Shown here piece after piece: positions 1-12,477 of a stretch of DNA of 64,000 bases (position 1 is its first letter; each line of letters begins with the position of its first letter). The notes beneath the pieces were generated by a model. The model saw only the letters and a list, made by a program, of their open reading frames with translations, was not told where the DNA came from and ran no database searches. The translations under genes were made by a program, and so were the position numbers. The stretch comes from Pochonia chlamydosporia 170. Taxonomy: Eukaryota > Ascomycota > Sordariomycetes > Hypocreales > Clavicipitaceae. The DNA is taken from contig NC_035793.1 in assembly GCF_001653235.2 (NCBI RefSeq), forward strand, positions 1,426,001-1,490,000. Direction: 5' to 3'.

Positions 1-1426
1 GTATCAATTGGCGAAAACTATGTTGTCAGGATATCTGAATATTGGCGGATCTCACGGGACGTACCTGAACTTGATTCGATACAATGCCCACTTCACCCGT
101 ACGATCTATCAAGTATTTGCAAATCTCCTCCGTGTGCTCTGCGTCAAAGTTGCAGAGCCCCACGGCCGATAGGAGCTCCGGGTGGGATTTCGTAATGCCG
201 ATTAATTCATGTAGGATCTCGAGATACTCCTTTGCTTCGTACTGCAGTTTATCAGCAAGATTCTTGGATGAAGCTATGTATACGGACAACGTACATCGTA
301 CCAGTGGAACTGAAGCAGGTCCACCCGTCCACCTAGTCGTCTGCACCGTTCCTTCACAGCTGCTAGGACATATTCTGTAGTGACGCGCGTGTTGATCGGT
401 TTGAAAACGCACCATTTTGTGGCGGCGTATATTTCCGGCTGGATATCTGGAGGGAGACTATTGCGAAACTCGCCGTATACTAACTCTGCGTCACCCTGGG
501 CATGTCAGTTGGGATTGGGAAGATGAGCTGTTGAGACGTACATAATGGTCTGCCATGTCGGCTGCGACGAGACCCGCCTCCACGAGCTTGATGAGCTTTT
601 GTTGCTGTTGGTCAGAGTTGCCTACCCCGAAGGCAGGAGAAGATAGTTGCCATAGCCCGTTGAACAACCTGGGTAGCTGTCGATTCCCAAGTGTGAATGT
701 CTCGATTGCACTGTCGGGCGGTAACGTAACCGTGATGCGATCCGCATTACTGGGGAGGGATTGAATAGCGGTATCAGGAAAGAATAACTGCAGTGTATCT
801 CGGACTTGACGATCTGCCCTTGAAAAGGGATACTGCAACTTTGAATTCGTACAGTAGGTCTGGCAGGATGAGAAGCTGGCCAGTAGAGCCTGGAGATCTT
901 CTCTGAGTTTGGGACTCTTCTCCGGGGCAGACTCCTTCAGGGCTTGCATGGCCTGCACGGCGTCACCCGCGAATTTATCTAGGTTCTGTGACAGTGGTGA
1001 TTTAGGTGTCCATGAAGCGTGTGCTTGGATGATGGAGTTGACAAAGTGTGATAAGCTGAAAATTAGCACCTTGCGTTATCTAAAGAAGGGTGTGAGACGA
1101 ACTAGGCTAGAGACTCGCCGGCGAGCTTCGAAGAGAATACACATCTTGTTAGGGCGAGGAAATCGACGCATTCGGGGGACGAAGTGCCAGGGGATGGAAA
1201 CAGTTTGGAAGGTTCTGTGAGGGGGGGCGGCGTTTCTTCGAGGCGGGCTCGGATGTGTTCGACGAAGGGGCGCTGGTTTATGGGACCCTGGGAGAGGAGG
1301 GTTCGGAGGGCGGAACGGAGGTAGGCGGGTGGTACTTTTTTGTTTGATTAGTCTTGTTGTGAGATGGGAGGGTGTTGGTTGGTGTTCGTGTTGGTGGTTA
1401 CAGTTTGATATGAGGACATCGTCCAT
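1..1426 (-). CDS. Aldo/keto reductase with long N-terminal extension (3' end cut by window)
   Basis: Predicted NAD(P)H-dependent oxidoreductase of the aldo/keto reductase fold. My exons on the minus strand are 1402-1426, 1115-1334, 542-1055, 295-495, 65-241 and <1-17, and all phases agree. The AKR part starts near residue 215 with RLFNGLWQLSSPAFG. It carries the catalytic tetrad Asp248 and Tyr253 (ADMADHY), Lys280 (AATKW) and His317 (QFHWYD), followed by GLCNFDAEH and SNQVQ. The first 210 or so residues, starting MDDVLISNLPPAYL, match no family I know and look helical. The introns at 496-541, 242-294 and 18-64 have GTACGT donors. The 1056-1114 donor (GTCTCT) is weak, so the junction near residue 82 and the first exon are less certain than the AKR part. 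The C-terminus lies outside the window. Substrate unknown. Confidence 0.8.
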
Positions 1427-1746
1427 TACGTTGCTGGCGGGTTTAGTTTGGAGTTCGGTGGGTTGGGTGGGAAGTGACTTACACGTGGCCACCCATGTTG
1501 ATATTTACTTGCAGACTTTCGTGTATTAAATGATCTGTCAGAGGGTTTCGAAGCAAGGCACGAGAATCATTGATGCTATGCCATGCTATGCGGTTGTGAG
1601 ATCTCACATCCCCGCATGAAGCATGAGGGGTTGCGGGACCAAACCAAACCAATCCATCCCATCGTTCTGTCTTGTCTTGGTCATTCGTACAACATTGATT
1701 GATAGACAGTTACCGAAACACCACTCGCCGCTAGTACCAGCATGCG
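1427..1746. promoter_or_regulatory. Divergent intergenic promoter region
   Basis: These 320 bases separate two divergently transcribed genes and should hold both promoters. A CACGTG E-box lies at 1482-1487 and CCAAT-like sequence near 1645-1650. No coding potential seen. Confidence 0.4.
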
Positions 1747-2167
1747 ATGACTGAACCAAATCCTACAGACGACTCCTTCGAGCTATACGACTTGAAAGTC
1801 CAAGTCATTTGTCCGCCAGGCGAGAGAATCCTATGCGGTGCCAGAGAAGGCGATTATTTCACACTACAAGGCGAAATGCTGCATCTGCCGCCGGGTCAGG
1901 GGATTAGTATATACAGTCTATGTGAGATGCTTTCCCATTGCGCAATCGGTGTACGTCGCAGTCATGACTTATTATTTTCATACAGCATCTGTGCTGCCCT
2001 TGTTGGCGGCAAAGCAGCGTCCCACGGATAGAAATGACTGGATGACGACGGATGCATTAGTTGCTTGTCCGGATCCGAATTGTCCTTCAAAGTTGAGGAT
2101 TACGAGGATTGGGGTGAGGAAGTTTGGGCATGCTGAGACTACGGTGGTTGGGAAGGAGGGAAATTGA
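1747..2167 (+). CDS. TIGR04076-family small protein
   Basis: Uncharacterised small protein of about 118 aa in two exons, 1747-1921 and 1986-2167. The GTGAGA donor and TACAG acceptor join in phase to give GISIYSLSSVLPLLAAKQRP. The family hallmarks I recognise are the N-terminal YDLKVQV strand, the LPPGQGISIYSL segment, LLAAKQRP, NDWMTTD and a CPDPNC pair of cysteines followed by a basic strand (LRITRIG). This matches the TIGR04076 family found in bacteria and scattered through fungi; no biochemical function is known to me. Reading through the intron would give a different, family-inconsistent tail. Divergent from the aldo/keto reductase. Confidence 0.75.
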
Positions 2168-2419
2168 TGAGACGTTGTGCAAACTCGTACATTTGGAGAG
2201 GTGTGGTGTATTGCGAAGTTCTGGCTGCTATTTATGTGATTTCGTTTCTTTCAATTGCCGCAATCTTATAATATGATAGAGGAAGATACACAGTTGTGAA
2301 ATTGTGACAAGATAATTGCCTCGGCACGCCCCACAAACTTCAACTCAACTCCAGGAAACTCAACCACCAACATCACCACCTCTTATTCAAACCTCATCTC
2401 ATCCCCAGCACACATCGCC

Positions 2420-3464
2420 ATGCTATCATCAATATGGAAGCCCTCGGAGAAAATACGCGGCACCCATCGCCATGCGCTCATTTACTTCATCTGCGGTAAC
2501 CCCGGCCTCATCGGCTTCTACGTCGACTTCCTCGACGCCCTCCGCAACCTCCTCAACACCTCCGAATCACCCACCGCCTACGACATCTACGGCCGCAACC
2601 TCCTCGGTTTCTCTGACGAAGAGCACGAGCCCTTCAGCCAAGGCAATCCCCCCTGGGACGTCCACGGCCAAGTAGACGGCATGTACCAAGACGTTGCATC
2701 CCGCTTCATCACCACCCAAGAAGGTCCCAACAAACCCTACGACTTTGTCATTCTCATGGGCCACTCCATCGGCGCATACATCTGCGTCGAAATCTTCCAC
2801 AGACACACCCAAGACCCCAGCAAAGCACCGCATCTCAACCTCCGCCACGGCTTCCTGCTCTTCCCGACCATTGCGTCCCTGGCACTCTCACAAAGCGGCA
2901 CCCGGATGAACTACCTGCGCAGCCTGCCCACCATGGAAACCCACTTCATCACATACGCAAAAGCCCTGCTGAGTATATTCCCACAGGCAACACTGCAATG
3001 GGTCATTGAAAACATCATGTCCTTCTCGGCAAACGCTGCCTCCGTCACGGCCGAGTGGCTCAAGAGCAGGGACGGGGTGCTTCAGGCGCTGCACATGGGC
3101 AAGTCGGAGCTGGATACCATCTTTGAGGATACGTGGGAGGACGAGCTGTGGGAGGTGTCTGCCGCGGCGGAAACTCAGGCGCCGAGATTCTTCCTGTTTT
3201 ACGGACGGGAGGATCACTGGGTTGCGAATCATGTGAGGGATGAGTTTATTGAGAGGAGGAGGAGGGCGGGTGAGAAGGGGGGCAGGACGAGCATTACGGT
3301 TGATGAGGGGAATATTCAGCATGCCTTTTGTACGAAAGAGCGTGAGTGGCCTTTTTTGGTTTGGTGTTGTTGATGTGCTAACTTTTTGGGCAGATACGAG
3401 TTGGAGTATTGCGAGGAGGGTGCATGGTTGGGTTGAGGAGATTGATCGGGTTGACGGGATGTGA
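2420..3464 (+). CDS. Lipid droplet-associated hydrolase (LDAH)-like protein
   Basis: Alpha/beta hydrolase of the LIDHydrolase family (animal LDAH, yeast YPR147C), expected on lipid droplets and linked to neutral lipid or sterol ester turnover; its true substrate is debated for the whole family. Exons are 2420-3341 and 3394-3464 (330 aa). The 52-nt intron has a GTGAGT donor, a GTGCTAAC branch site and a CAG end. Visible features are the early FICGNPGL oxyanion-type segment (24-31), the nucleophile elbow GHSIG with Ser116, Asp265 in YGREDHW and His301 in IQHAF, giving a complete Ser-Asp-His triad. The second exon supplies a short amphipathic tail. The 5' leader is CT-rich and free of ATG before 2420. 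Confidence 0.85.
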
Positions 3465-6400
3465 TGGGTTGCCGTTTTGTCGGTTTAAAGAGCGGCAGAG
3501 GCATAAACTTTTGTTTTATAGACGGTATGAATGGATTTTGCGTAGATATAGACATAGATCGGAATATACAAGATGGCGTTAATGCTTGATTTCTTTCTTT
3601 TTGGCGTTACACTTCGCATCTGGCTACTGCTTCTAATCTTCTTGCTACTTGGCTATTTGCTTCCCTTCCTCGGGCGTGTCTGCATACTGTAGTTGTTAAT
3701 TCAGCACAACCAGACTAACTACTAGGACTTCTAAGACTGTCAGTAGTAGTGGTGGTCGTAATAGCAGTAGCAGCAGAGCAGACAACCCAATCCAACATAC
3801 TTCCAATAGACATTCTAACAGCACTTTTTACAATAACAGCATTACACATCTAACAGCTCTGCTAAAGTCAGCATGCTCTAAAGATTTCAAGGAACCGTGC
3901 TTGTATAAGAATTCCAATTACAGCATAAAGACGGTCACACAGCCGCTACGATAGTGGGATGTGGGACGAGGCTATCGACAGCGGGCTGCATAGTAAAGAT
4001 GACGAATTAAAATGGCGCTCTACACAGTCGAATTCATGATCTTGCCGGCCCCGGTTGTCTTTTCGGTGCTCTTGAGAAACACGATCTCGTTGCTGTTGCA
4101 CTTCCAACAAGTATAACTCCGAGGTGGACGGCTGCTGTTGGAGCTCCGGCTATTATGGTTCAATTAGGATGTTATCCTGATCCAATGGAGGAGAGAATGC
4201 AGCACGGGTTGACGGTAGCTGGCCCGGGGAGATCCTTTGGATAGCATTCATGGGTAGACGGTGGTCGGATGCAGATTTGATTGGGATAGCGTACGCTTTT
4301 GAACAGCGCACAATGGTCAGAGACACGTTGAAAAGGCAGATTGAGCCATCAACTGAGATTGAGGATGTAAGATAAGCTCGGTGCGTCTGTTGCTTAGCCA
4401 TTCGTTATCTGTCGCCTTTACTTAAAAGCGTACTGCGTATAGAGAAACGAGTGTTCTCGAGGCGCTGACGACGGAGTGGTGTTGACTATGCCGGGAGGAC
4501 GCCCTGCGAATATCCTTTGTATTGCCACAAGTCGGGCATGTAACGCCAAGATGGTTGGCAGATATCTGTTTCGCATGGAACAGTACCATGTTTGCTCAAA
4601 AGCAGTATTAGTACACGGGGATACCAGTCGAAATCGAGTGCATTATCTCCAGTTAGCTTGACAACTTGTTCGATGTAAGCTCCCGATCTAGATTGTGCGA
4701 AGCAATATGGTCCAGTACATTCTACCACCATACATGACGCTATTAGATGATGCTTGAACAAAAGCGGTTTGGTGAAGAAGCACGCTTCGTATGGCCAGAA
4801 GATGCACCGAGTCTAGCTTCGGAGGACTTGTTCTCCTCGTCGCGATTCCGCTCCATTCATCGTGGCAGACTTTGCAGAACTGAGCAAAGGTCCTCATGCA
4901 TGAAAAATGTCCGCTTTTCTCATGGTCGGCCAAGTGCCACTAAATGCAAACTATTTGCACCAATGCTAATCAATTGTAAACTGGCGTATTGCAGGATCAC
5001 GAAGCTACCACCACACAAGCAGCATACCTGTGACAGCGACTCCCAGAATAGATTGCATCGGGCTTGGCCGCCTGGACCAATGGGGCAATAAAAGAACCAA
5101 GCCGATCACCATTCTACAGCGCTTCCATGTCTCACCATTGGGCCATGTCTCGTCAATCTTGTCCATCAAGCCAAGAAAGCATCGGTCATTTGCTGGCGGA
5201 GGCAGTGTCGGTTCCTCCCACCACTTCAATGTCGAAGTTCAAATGCGACTGCAACTGCTACCACACACCAGCTCATTGTAACCACTGACGCTCGAATGAA
5301 GCAATATCGTTCGATTGAGACGTCGGAGACTTTGGAACATCGTATTATAGCACACCAATAGCTGTGGCTAAATGGCATCAAAAGCCTGTCGAGTAATTTT
5401 GTGCTTGCAACTCTTGTCCAAGCAACTGGGACATGATTGACGTCGCCTAAAATCAAACCCTGAGCAGACCAGCACTTTCCTCAATACCTTGTTGGTGCCT
5501 TCCTTCGTTCCTTCCCTGTCGAGTTCAGCAGCCCTGGCCCGTCATTCTTCCACGCACGCCCCCTCCACCAAGTCGAAAGTCAATCCGTCTCGTCGGCGGA
5601 ACCGACTTCCGACCAGCACTTCTTGGCCAAGAGATTGGCAGATTGACAGATTGACATGGCCACAGGAAGCAGGTACCCGACCCGGATTGGAGCGCGGCAC
5701 TGCACAGAAAAATTCTTGGCTTTTTATTTTACACCTGCGGCTTGGGCTGAAGAGCGACAAGGGGTCACCAATTCTGCCGGCCAACAATGCTGGCTGTAGA
5801 AGCAGAATGGAAGAATAGGCAGGACGGCTCATCGCTCTACTTTTCCACCTGCGCCCTTTCCCGCTCGTTCCATGAAGTGAGACAGCATCATTCATTTCCC
5901 CACACTTCAGACCAGACCTCGCTTTTCTTCCAAAGGTCCATGACTCCCTAGCGAAAACTTTCAAGGCTTCCAATTCCCAAAGGCGATAAGCCCGGGTGGC
6001 GAACAAGAGGACGAAAAAACAAAGAGCCTGAACAATAGCAGGCAACCGGTCCTGATTGAGCCGAACTAAGCTGCCCTTTAACCATTTCCGTCGACTCTCC
6101 CAATTTGCACTTATCCACAAATCCCACCGACTCCAACAACCACCAGACCCCGACCGTACTCCGTCCTTCAAATCTGGTTCCCCCACGGCCAGAAATGTGG
6201 GCTGTAATCAAAGGAATTACTCGCGCAGCTTCTATTAGTAGTAATAAATCAACCCACCTGTTGCTTTCCCCGGACGTTCGTTTATGCCGTGCGTGCGTTT
6301 GCCATACAGTCATAGGATGGGCAGGTTATTACAGGGGACAGAAGCGACGGAAACGTGCAAGGGCGTGGATAGACAGCAATGGAGCGACAGTCACGCGAGC

Positions 6401-7220
6401 TGCTTTTCCATGGTGTCTTCATCTCATGCAATTGCGAATCAGGACCTTTTTTCTAGGCGCCTTCATCGAACCATTGGTTCGGTCCTCGCGGTGTTAGCAA
6501 GTCGCGGGGTCTGTACCATGATTCATTGTAATGCAATACACTTTTGCCAAGTCCCGGTGTCCCGATCGCATGATTGTGTTATTGGGTGTATGGGATAACT
6601 CCAGATATCCACCTCCGTCGTGGCGTTGCCTGGAAGCTGGCGCTGTGTAGAATAATTGGTCCCCAAGTTTAGAGTTGGTGCCATTGTTGTCGTGAGAACA
6701 AGTCCATTTCCCTGTGGATTGGTTATCAATGACAGCCTGATGCTCAGATCGGACATTTGGGAAGATGTCTTGGCGCTGTCAAAATCGTTCTGTCCATTGC
6801 CCCCTGCATGTGGTTCAATGTCACCGTGGAACGACTTGCCCGACAAACACTTGTGCACATCTCAAATCAAAATATATAGCACGCTAGACAGAGAAGTCTT
6901 ACACAAAGAGACAGTGTCCGACGCAACATCTAACGATCCAATTTCGGTTACATTTCATTACAGTCACATTGATCACGGTTCAAGCATCGCAAGTTGAAAA
7001 CCCAGAGGCTCATTAGTATTACCCAGTTAACTGGTTGTTTTATATTTTTGTGTAAGCACACACCCCGAACAAGGGGCAAATACCCATCCACAGCATATCC
7101 AATATATGTTACATCTGCTTCTTCACAGCAGTCCCAGTTTATCTCCAAGTCATGTCGATCCCGTGTTACCGCGAGGCCCGACTTTCATCGTGCCACAGAT
7201 GTCCTCATAATTGAAGTTGC
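3465..7220. other. Gene-poor intergenic region
   Basis: About 3.8 kb without a gene I can support. It holds the downstream region of the hydrolase, a short AGT/AGC-rich simple-sequence patch near 3721-3775, and the downstream region of the CFEM gene at its right end. Open frames here, such as one of 214 codons on the minus strand at 5542-6186, have no recognisable domain, no splice-consistent partners and a Trp/Arg/Ser-rich composition typical of chance frames. Confidence 0.5.
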
Positions 7221-7840
7221 TTACAGAGCCAGAGCACCGATGGCGAGCATGGCAAGGCCACCAATGGGGGCGAAGCCAGCGGCACCGGCAGTGACGGGGG
7301 CAGAGGTGGCGGGAGCAGTGCCGTTGCCGGTAGGAGAAGGAGCGGAAGTCATGGTGGTAGGGCAGTCAGTGGTGGCGGGAGCAGACTCGGTAGGCATGGC
7401 AGTCTCGGTGGGCTTGCCAGTAGGAGCCTGAGTCTCAGTAGGCTTCTCGGAGGACTGAGAAGCAGGAGCAGAGTTGCCACCCTTAGCAGCCTCATCGCAG
7501 AGCTTCTGGGTTGCGGGGAGAACCTCGCCTTAAGGACACGCTGAAGTTAGCCATGGTGTTCTTCCATTGTGTCCAGATTCGCCCACCGAGAGGAAAGGAG
7601 TATCAACTTACTGACGGCCTTGTCGGCACCGCACTTGGAGATGACGCAAGAGGTAGCATCACCCTGGACCTTGGAGAAGTTCTCCTTCTTGCAGATGCAA
7701 GCAAAGTCAGAGGTGGAGCAAGAAGTGACCTTCTTGACGGAGTCGTCAAGGCAGGGAAGAGCGCAAGAGGGGATCTCGTTGCGGTTCTGGGCAGAGGCCA
7801 GAGCGGCCATGGCGACAGCGGCGACAGCGACGAACTTCAT
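7221..7840 (-). CDS. CFEM-domain GPI-anchored surface protein
   Basis: Small cell-surface protein of 178 aa, exons 7612-7840 and 7221-7528 on the minus strand. It has a signal peptide (MKFVAVAAVAMAALASA), then one CFEM domain with all eight cysteines in the expected order (PSCALPC, SCSTSDFACIC, SCVISKC, KLC). The Asp in STSDFACIC sits where CFEM proteins such as Csa2/Pga7 bind haem iron. A Thr/Pro/Ser-rich linker follows, then a hydrophobic C-terminal tail ending GLAMLAIGALAL, which suits GPI attachment. Known CFEM roles are haem/iron uptake, wall structure and host interaction; which applies here is not visible. The 83-nt intron uses GTAAGT, a CTAAC branch site and a TTAAG acceptor; the nearer TTCAG would create a stop. 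Confidence 0.9.
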
Positions 7841-9284
7841 TTTGAAGGTATTAAGGAGGATTGTTGAGGTTGGTGATGTACAAAAACAACGAGTGAAACT
7901 GGAGTACTAAGCGAGTGGATGAAGGGAAGGAAAAGAAGGATGAATGGGAAGGAGGACGGGTCTGCTTCTTTAAGTAGATAACGAGAGTCAATGTATTTTC
8001 CTTGTTCACTGCCGGACAAGCAAAATACCACAAGCTTTCCATCCGCGTTGCTCAAGTGAACGCACTTACAAAGGACTCTCCACTGACATTTCTCCGTCTC
8101 TCCAACCAGTCCACAAGGGTGAGCCGGGGCATGTCGTCCACGCCCCCTCCAATCGTTGATCCACATGAAATCGTCCTTTCCATCCCGGGGACAGCGAGCA
8201 ATTGTGTTTGCGGTGGTGAGTGGCCATGGAGATGGCCTGTTATGAAGTCCTTTTGGGTTCTCCAGATGCTTCGCTGTGGCGGTTGGTCGGCCACCCGCCT
8301 GGGGAGGGGTGTGTCGGTAGTGGGTAGACTGGAAGTCAGGACCCAAGCTCTCAAATGACCAGGCACTATCCCAAGAAGTGAGATATTGATTGGGCAGCTG
8401 GAGGACCTTATGAGATGTGTGATGAGAGTGGCAAACCCGGCCGCAAAGCTTGGTGCTGTCGAAGCTGTGATCATCCTAGCCCCTTTCCCCAGCGCTCGCT
8501 GGCCCCGTGCGTGTGGTGGATGCATCCTAACTGCATTTGCCCAACACGACCGAGCGGCCGAAGACGATCGTCGGCCAGCACCGGCGAATGAGACAGAACC
8601 GGCTCTGGCGTGCAAGCCTTGCAGACCCGGCTCTTGGACGCTTCATGTCCAGCCGGGATAGTCAGCCCAGAATGCAACATGTGGTTTGGTGAGGATGGTT
8701 CTCTCATCCCAAGCATCGACGATGTAATCTCGGGCTGCCGGACTGGGTGGTGGGCCTTGGAAATGAGCCTCGACTACCAAATCGTTGGTGAGTAACTAGT
8801 AAATGTCAATTTTGAGGGTGAGCATACACACTGCTATAGGTAGCTCTGATGCTGTTCTGAAGTGATATTACCTGTAGGTAGATTATCACAGTTCTCTTCA
8901 GCAGGTAGCATATGGCGAACCTGCTTTGTATGCTTCATGGGAGGAAATGCATTGCCAGCCGAACCGTGATGGATACACAAGTTGTGTGTGCAACCAAGTA
9001 TTCTGCTTTATGGCGTTTCCAGCGACGAACCGAACTTTCACAACAGGTGGAGGACTTCAGCACTGTGCCTTGTTGTTGGTAGACTCAAATTGATGGCATC
9101 GTAAATTATTGCCATGCAGAGCCCGTCCAATGCAGGAGAAAGCAAGACGGTCTCAAAAAAAAACTATGTTCATGGTTGTCTGCCACCCAAGCCTTTTGGC
9201 TCCTTCCAAATGTGCCAATGTGCTTCTTTCTTTCCTTCCTCAAGATATCATTGATGCCTTTATTGTCACTCTCATTGGTAGCTT

Positions 9285-9309
9285 CCGTACCTACTGTAGG
9301 TACCTACGG
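9285..9309. repeat. Palindromic GTAGGTACCTAC element
   Basis: A perfect 12-bp palindrome, GTAGGTACCTAC, at 9296-9307, nested in a longer inverted arrangement bounded by CCGTA and TACGG. Related TAGGTA strings occur at 8875-8880, 15257-15266 and 26409-26433. Such dispersed short elements are common in filamentous ascomycete intergenic DNA. Confidence 0.6.
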
Positions 9310-9844
9310 TGGGGGTTTCAAAAGTATTTGAACACGGAAACGTATCCCATATCACTTTGCGTGCTGAGGCACATTGAGATGTGTTGGTGTATACCTGGAT
9401 GTGGGCAAATACTTTTTATCACAGACTGTAGGTTCTTACTGTACCAGGCACGACCCTGTTGGTCCGATAATTGAATTTGGGCAAGTGCAATGTAGCGCCT
9501 CTAATTTTGTATGTGTAGATACCCAAGGGCGTACCTGGCTTGATCAAACCTGGGCTGCCCTGCACAACAGACGTTTTCTTGCCAGGTATCTCACAATAGA
9601 CTGTATTCTGGAGGCCATGCTGACTTACATCTTCCTCGAGGTATGTTCTTACAAAACGAAGAAGAGTCACTCAAACGCTTTGCATCTAAATGAAGCCGGT
9701 TTTAGAGAACTGAATGATGTCTCAGGCCAGCCAGACCCTTGGCCTGCTTATTCTCGAAGACAACTATCTTCTAAATGTCCCGCATGTTTTCTCTGGACAC
9801 AAGGAAATAATGCGAGCGATGCTGAACAACATCAACAGCAATCC

Positions 9845-9877
9845 GCAGCAACTGCAGCAACTGCAGCAACTGCAACT
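9845..9877. repeat. Microsatellite, (GCAGCAACT)n
   Basis: Three perfect copies of the 9-bp unit GCAGCAACT followed by a partial copy (GCAACT). The flanking bases (CAACATCAACAGCAATCC) are a degenerate extension of the same repeat. Confidence 0.85.
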
Positions 9878-10064
9878 CTCTCTTATGGAATGAATCACAG
9901 TTTAAACCAACTGGGAAATGCTGCGTAGTCAATGCCTCCAAGAGTAGCGGCAAGCTCCGTCCCAGTCATTCGTAAGGAAAGGACTCGGGCATCACCACGC
10001 CCACGCATCTCAGCCTCACCCAGCCAACAGTGGATCATTGACATGGGGGAATTTAGTCCGCTCT

Positions 10065-10080
10065 ATGGAGTACGGAGTAG
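10065..10080. repeat. TACGGAGTA-type short dispersed repeat
   Basis: ATGGAGTACGGAGTAG contains two overlapping copies of the GGAGTA unit. The same motif recurs in intergenic DNA at 10300-10308, 21513-21524 (opposite orientation) and 21552-21561. Confidence 0.6.
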
Positions 10081-12477
10081 TTGTGTTGAGGGTACACTGC
10101 CCAAGCGAGGATGAGCGGATTAAATGACATCAATGGAGACACAGGCATCTTTTGTGAACAATACTGCTCTGACGGAATTTGTGAACTACGCCGCTCCGGT
10201 GTCGCTGCATCCATCTGCCAGTGATGAGCAAAGAGGCTGGCATTCATTTTCCATTCTCGGGCAGCCTGATGCCAGTCGATGTAAGAGGTATGTATTGCAT
10301 ACGGAGTATTGAGTACACGCACATGCTTTTGACAGCCCTGCTAAATTCATTTTGAGCTTGTCATCTCGGCTGGAACATGCCTGGGAAAACACATCAGATA
10401 TCAACTTCGATACGGCTGTAGCCCATGCGAGTATTGTCTGGTGAGATCCCTTCATAATTTCCCCCTCATTGCGTGATTCTGGGGAAACCTAGAGCATCTC
10501 TGGGGTATACTGCTTGAATCGAGTTCATTTTTTTCTCCGAATCTCGCGAAGGGTTCGGGCAGAATAGAGAAAATACGGACCCATCATGACTTATTGTTTT
10601 CTCCCAGTCCCGTCTGACGTCGTACTGGAGTCACTGGTGGGCCACTCAACCGGAGCGTCCAAGTTGGAAAACTTGTTTGTGGCACCCACTGGCATGTGAA
10701 GCTCTCAGTGATGTGAGGCTCCAGCTGAGAGCTCGCCAGGCCCTCCCTGTTGCTACCAGAAGCTTTTTGAAGCTTTCTCACATGCTTTCAAACAATCTTG
10801 CCATCAATATCCACAGGTGCCAAGGCCACCACGGCTTGGTTGCAGTTTGGTATGGTGGCGTCTGTCAAGGCAGAGATCACGACGCAGGCTCAGGGGTTTC
10901 AGCTGCCGACAACCAACATTGAATCCTTCTGAGCAACAAACTTCCTGGGCGGTGCAGGGACGCGCCGTTGTCGTCGGCATTGTTAGCCAAGAAAAGAGAT
11001 CCGCCCAGGGTTGTGTTGGGAGAGGCGCCTTGCTGTGGAACTATGAAGCCCCTGTCTTTCGCTTGCTGTCATCACGAACCTACAGTCCTGGTACGTTTGC
11101 ATAACACATTCTTTGATGGCACATGCCAGAAGAACAGCAACCATATGGAAAATGACTCTGTCTAAGCTAGCTGGCTTGGGCAAGAGTCAAATGGAATAAT
11201 CATGTCGAGTCGTGTTTAATGCAAAATGGAACCAAGTGAAAGATTCTAGCGAGATGACCATATCGGTATGAGGTCCTGAGCTATAATGGTCTGGTACATT
11301 ACAGCTCAAGCTGCCACGTGAAATAAGTACAGCAGACCTTTCGGTGTTCATATCCGATGTGCAGCGTTCTCGAATGACGGTACCATGCGAGACACGCCAA
11401 AGCTCAGATTGACCCACCTACAGTTCATCCTGAGCGACTCTTCCATTTTGCTCAACTATTTCGATTGCATGTCTCAGCTGACGGAGCAGTCTTTACCCAT
11501 AACACGCTGGTATGTCTCTACCTGGAGGCTAGTTGCGACCAGAATCAAGCGTGGTTTTCACGACTGGGATGACTAGTTCTGCTTACTTCGTACTCTATAC
11601 CTGAAGCAACCGGTTATCAATAGATCCAACGCTGGCAGTGTTTAAAATCATCAACAAAGTTTGAAGTCTGGTTTGGCTAAGTGGTGCATATGGGAAATTA
11701 AAGTGTGCTGCGCTTTACCACTCACTGCATCGGCTGCATCCACGGCATAAACTCGATGCGCCTGCCAGCCGAATGCTACTTGACTAGGTTTCATCTGCAG
11801 CTTCTTCTGCAAAACTCGATCCCAGCCTGGTCTGGCTTTCTTCAATTCCCTTTTGCCGTCGAGCCAAGCCGGACCGCGCTTATCCAACACCAACAATGGC
11901 AGCTCTGCTGTCCGTTCCGCCTTGGCAGCAAATGAAGATATCCACTGCAACCCAGGATACGATGCTTCCACACACCCCTCCCCTGTCCATGCGCGAGGAC
12001 TGGTTTGACGCCGCCAGTGTCTGACCCCTGAAGAATCGTCTCTCACGTCCTGGATCTAAGAGAAACCTCCAGTCAGCATAACAGTGCCGTGTTGCTCCTT
12101 GAACTGTGGTTGACGGAGTCCTGTCCGACCGAATCCATTCATTTGCCCCCCGTCTTACAGCGCCTCAGTTTGGCTTCCAACTGTTGCCACAAGGCAAAGT
12201 GCCATGAGCCTGAGCGGGCCATTCTCCTGCTATGATCTGGCGATCAGCAGCTGTTCGGAGATTGCATGCAGCCTCTTCTTTCCTGTGTGGCTGCAAAGCC
12301 TTGATATCTGGCAGTGGCTGCATTGCTTGGGACTGCTCGATAGCAGTTGCTTGTGGGCATGAGGCGATGTTCATCCGACCATCAATGAAACGAACTAAGC
12401 ATTCGCTGTGAAGGAAACCAGCGGCTAGGCCTCAGGACAACTCCGTTGTGCAGTTATGCAACCAACGAGAATCATTA

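Noticed and set aside
5542..6186. 214-codon minus-strand open frame
   Set aside because: No ATG-supported family features, Trp/Arg/Ser-rich composition, overlapped by frames on the other strand; likely chance.
9374..9928. 184-codon plus-strand frame ending in an Ala/Thr-rich tract
   Set aside because: The Ala/Thr tail is just the 9-bp microsatellite read in one frame; the rest has no domain or conserved motif.
11651..12046. 131-codon minus-strand frame
   Set aside because: No signal peptide, domain or splice partner; composition not convincingly coding.
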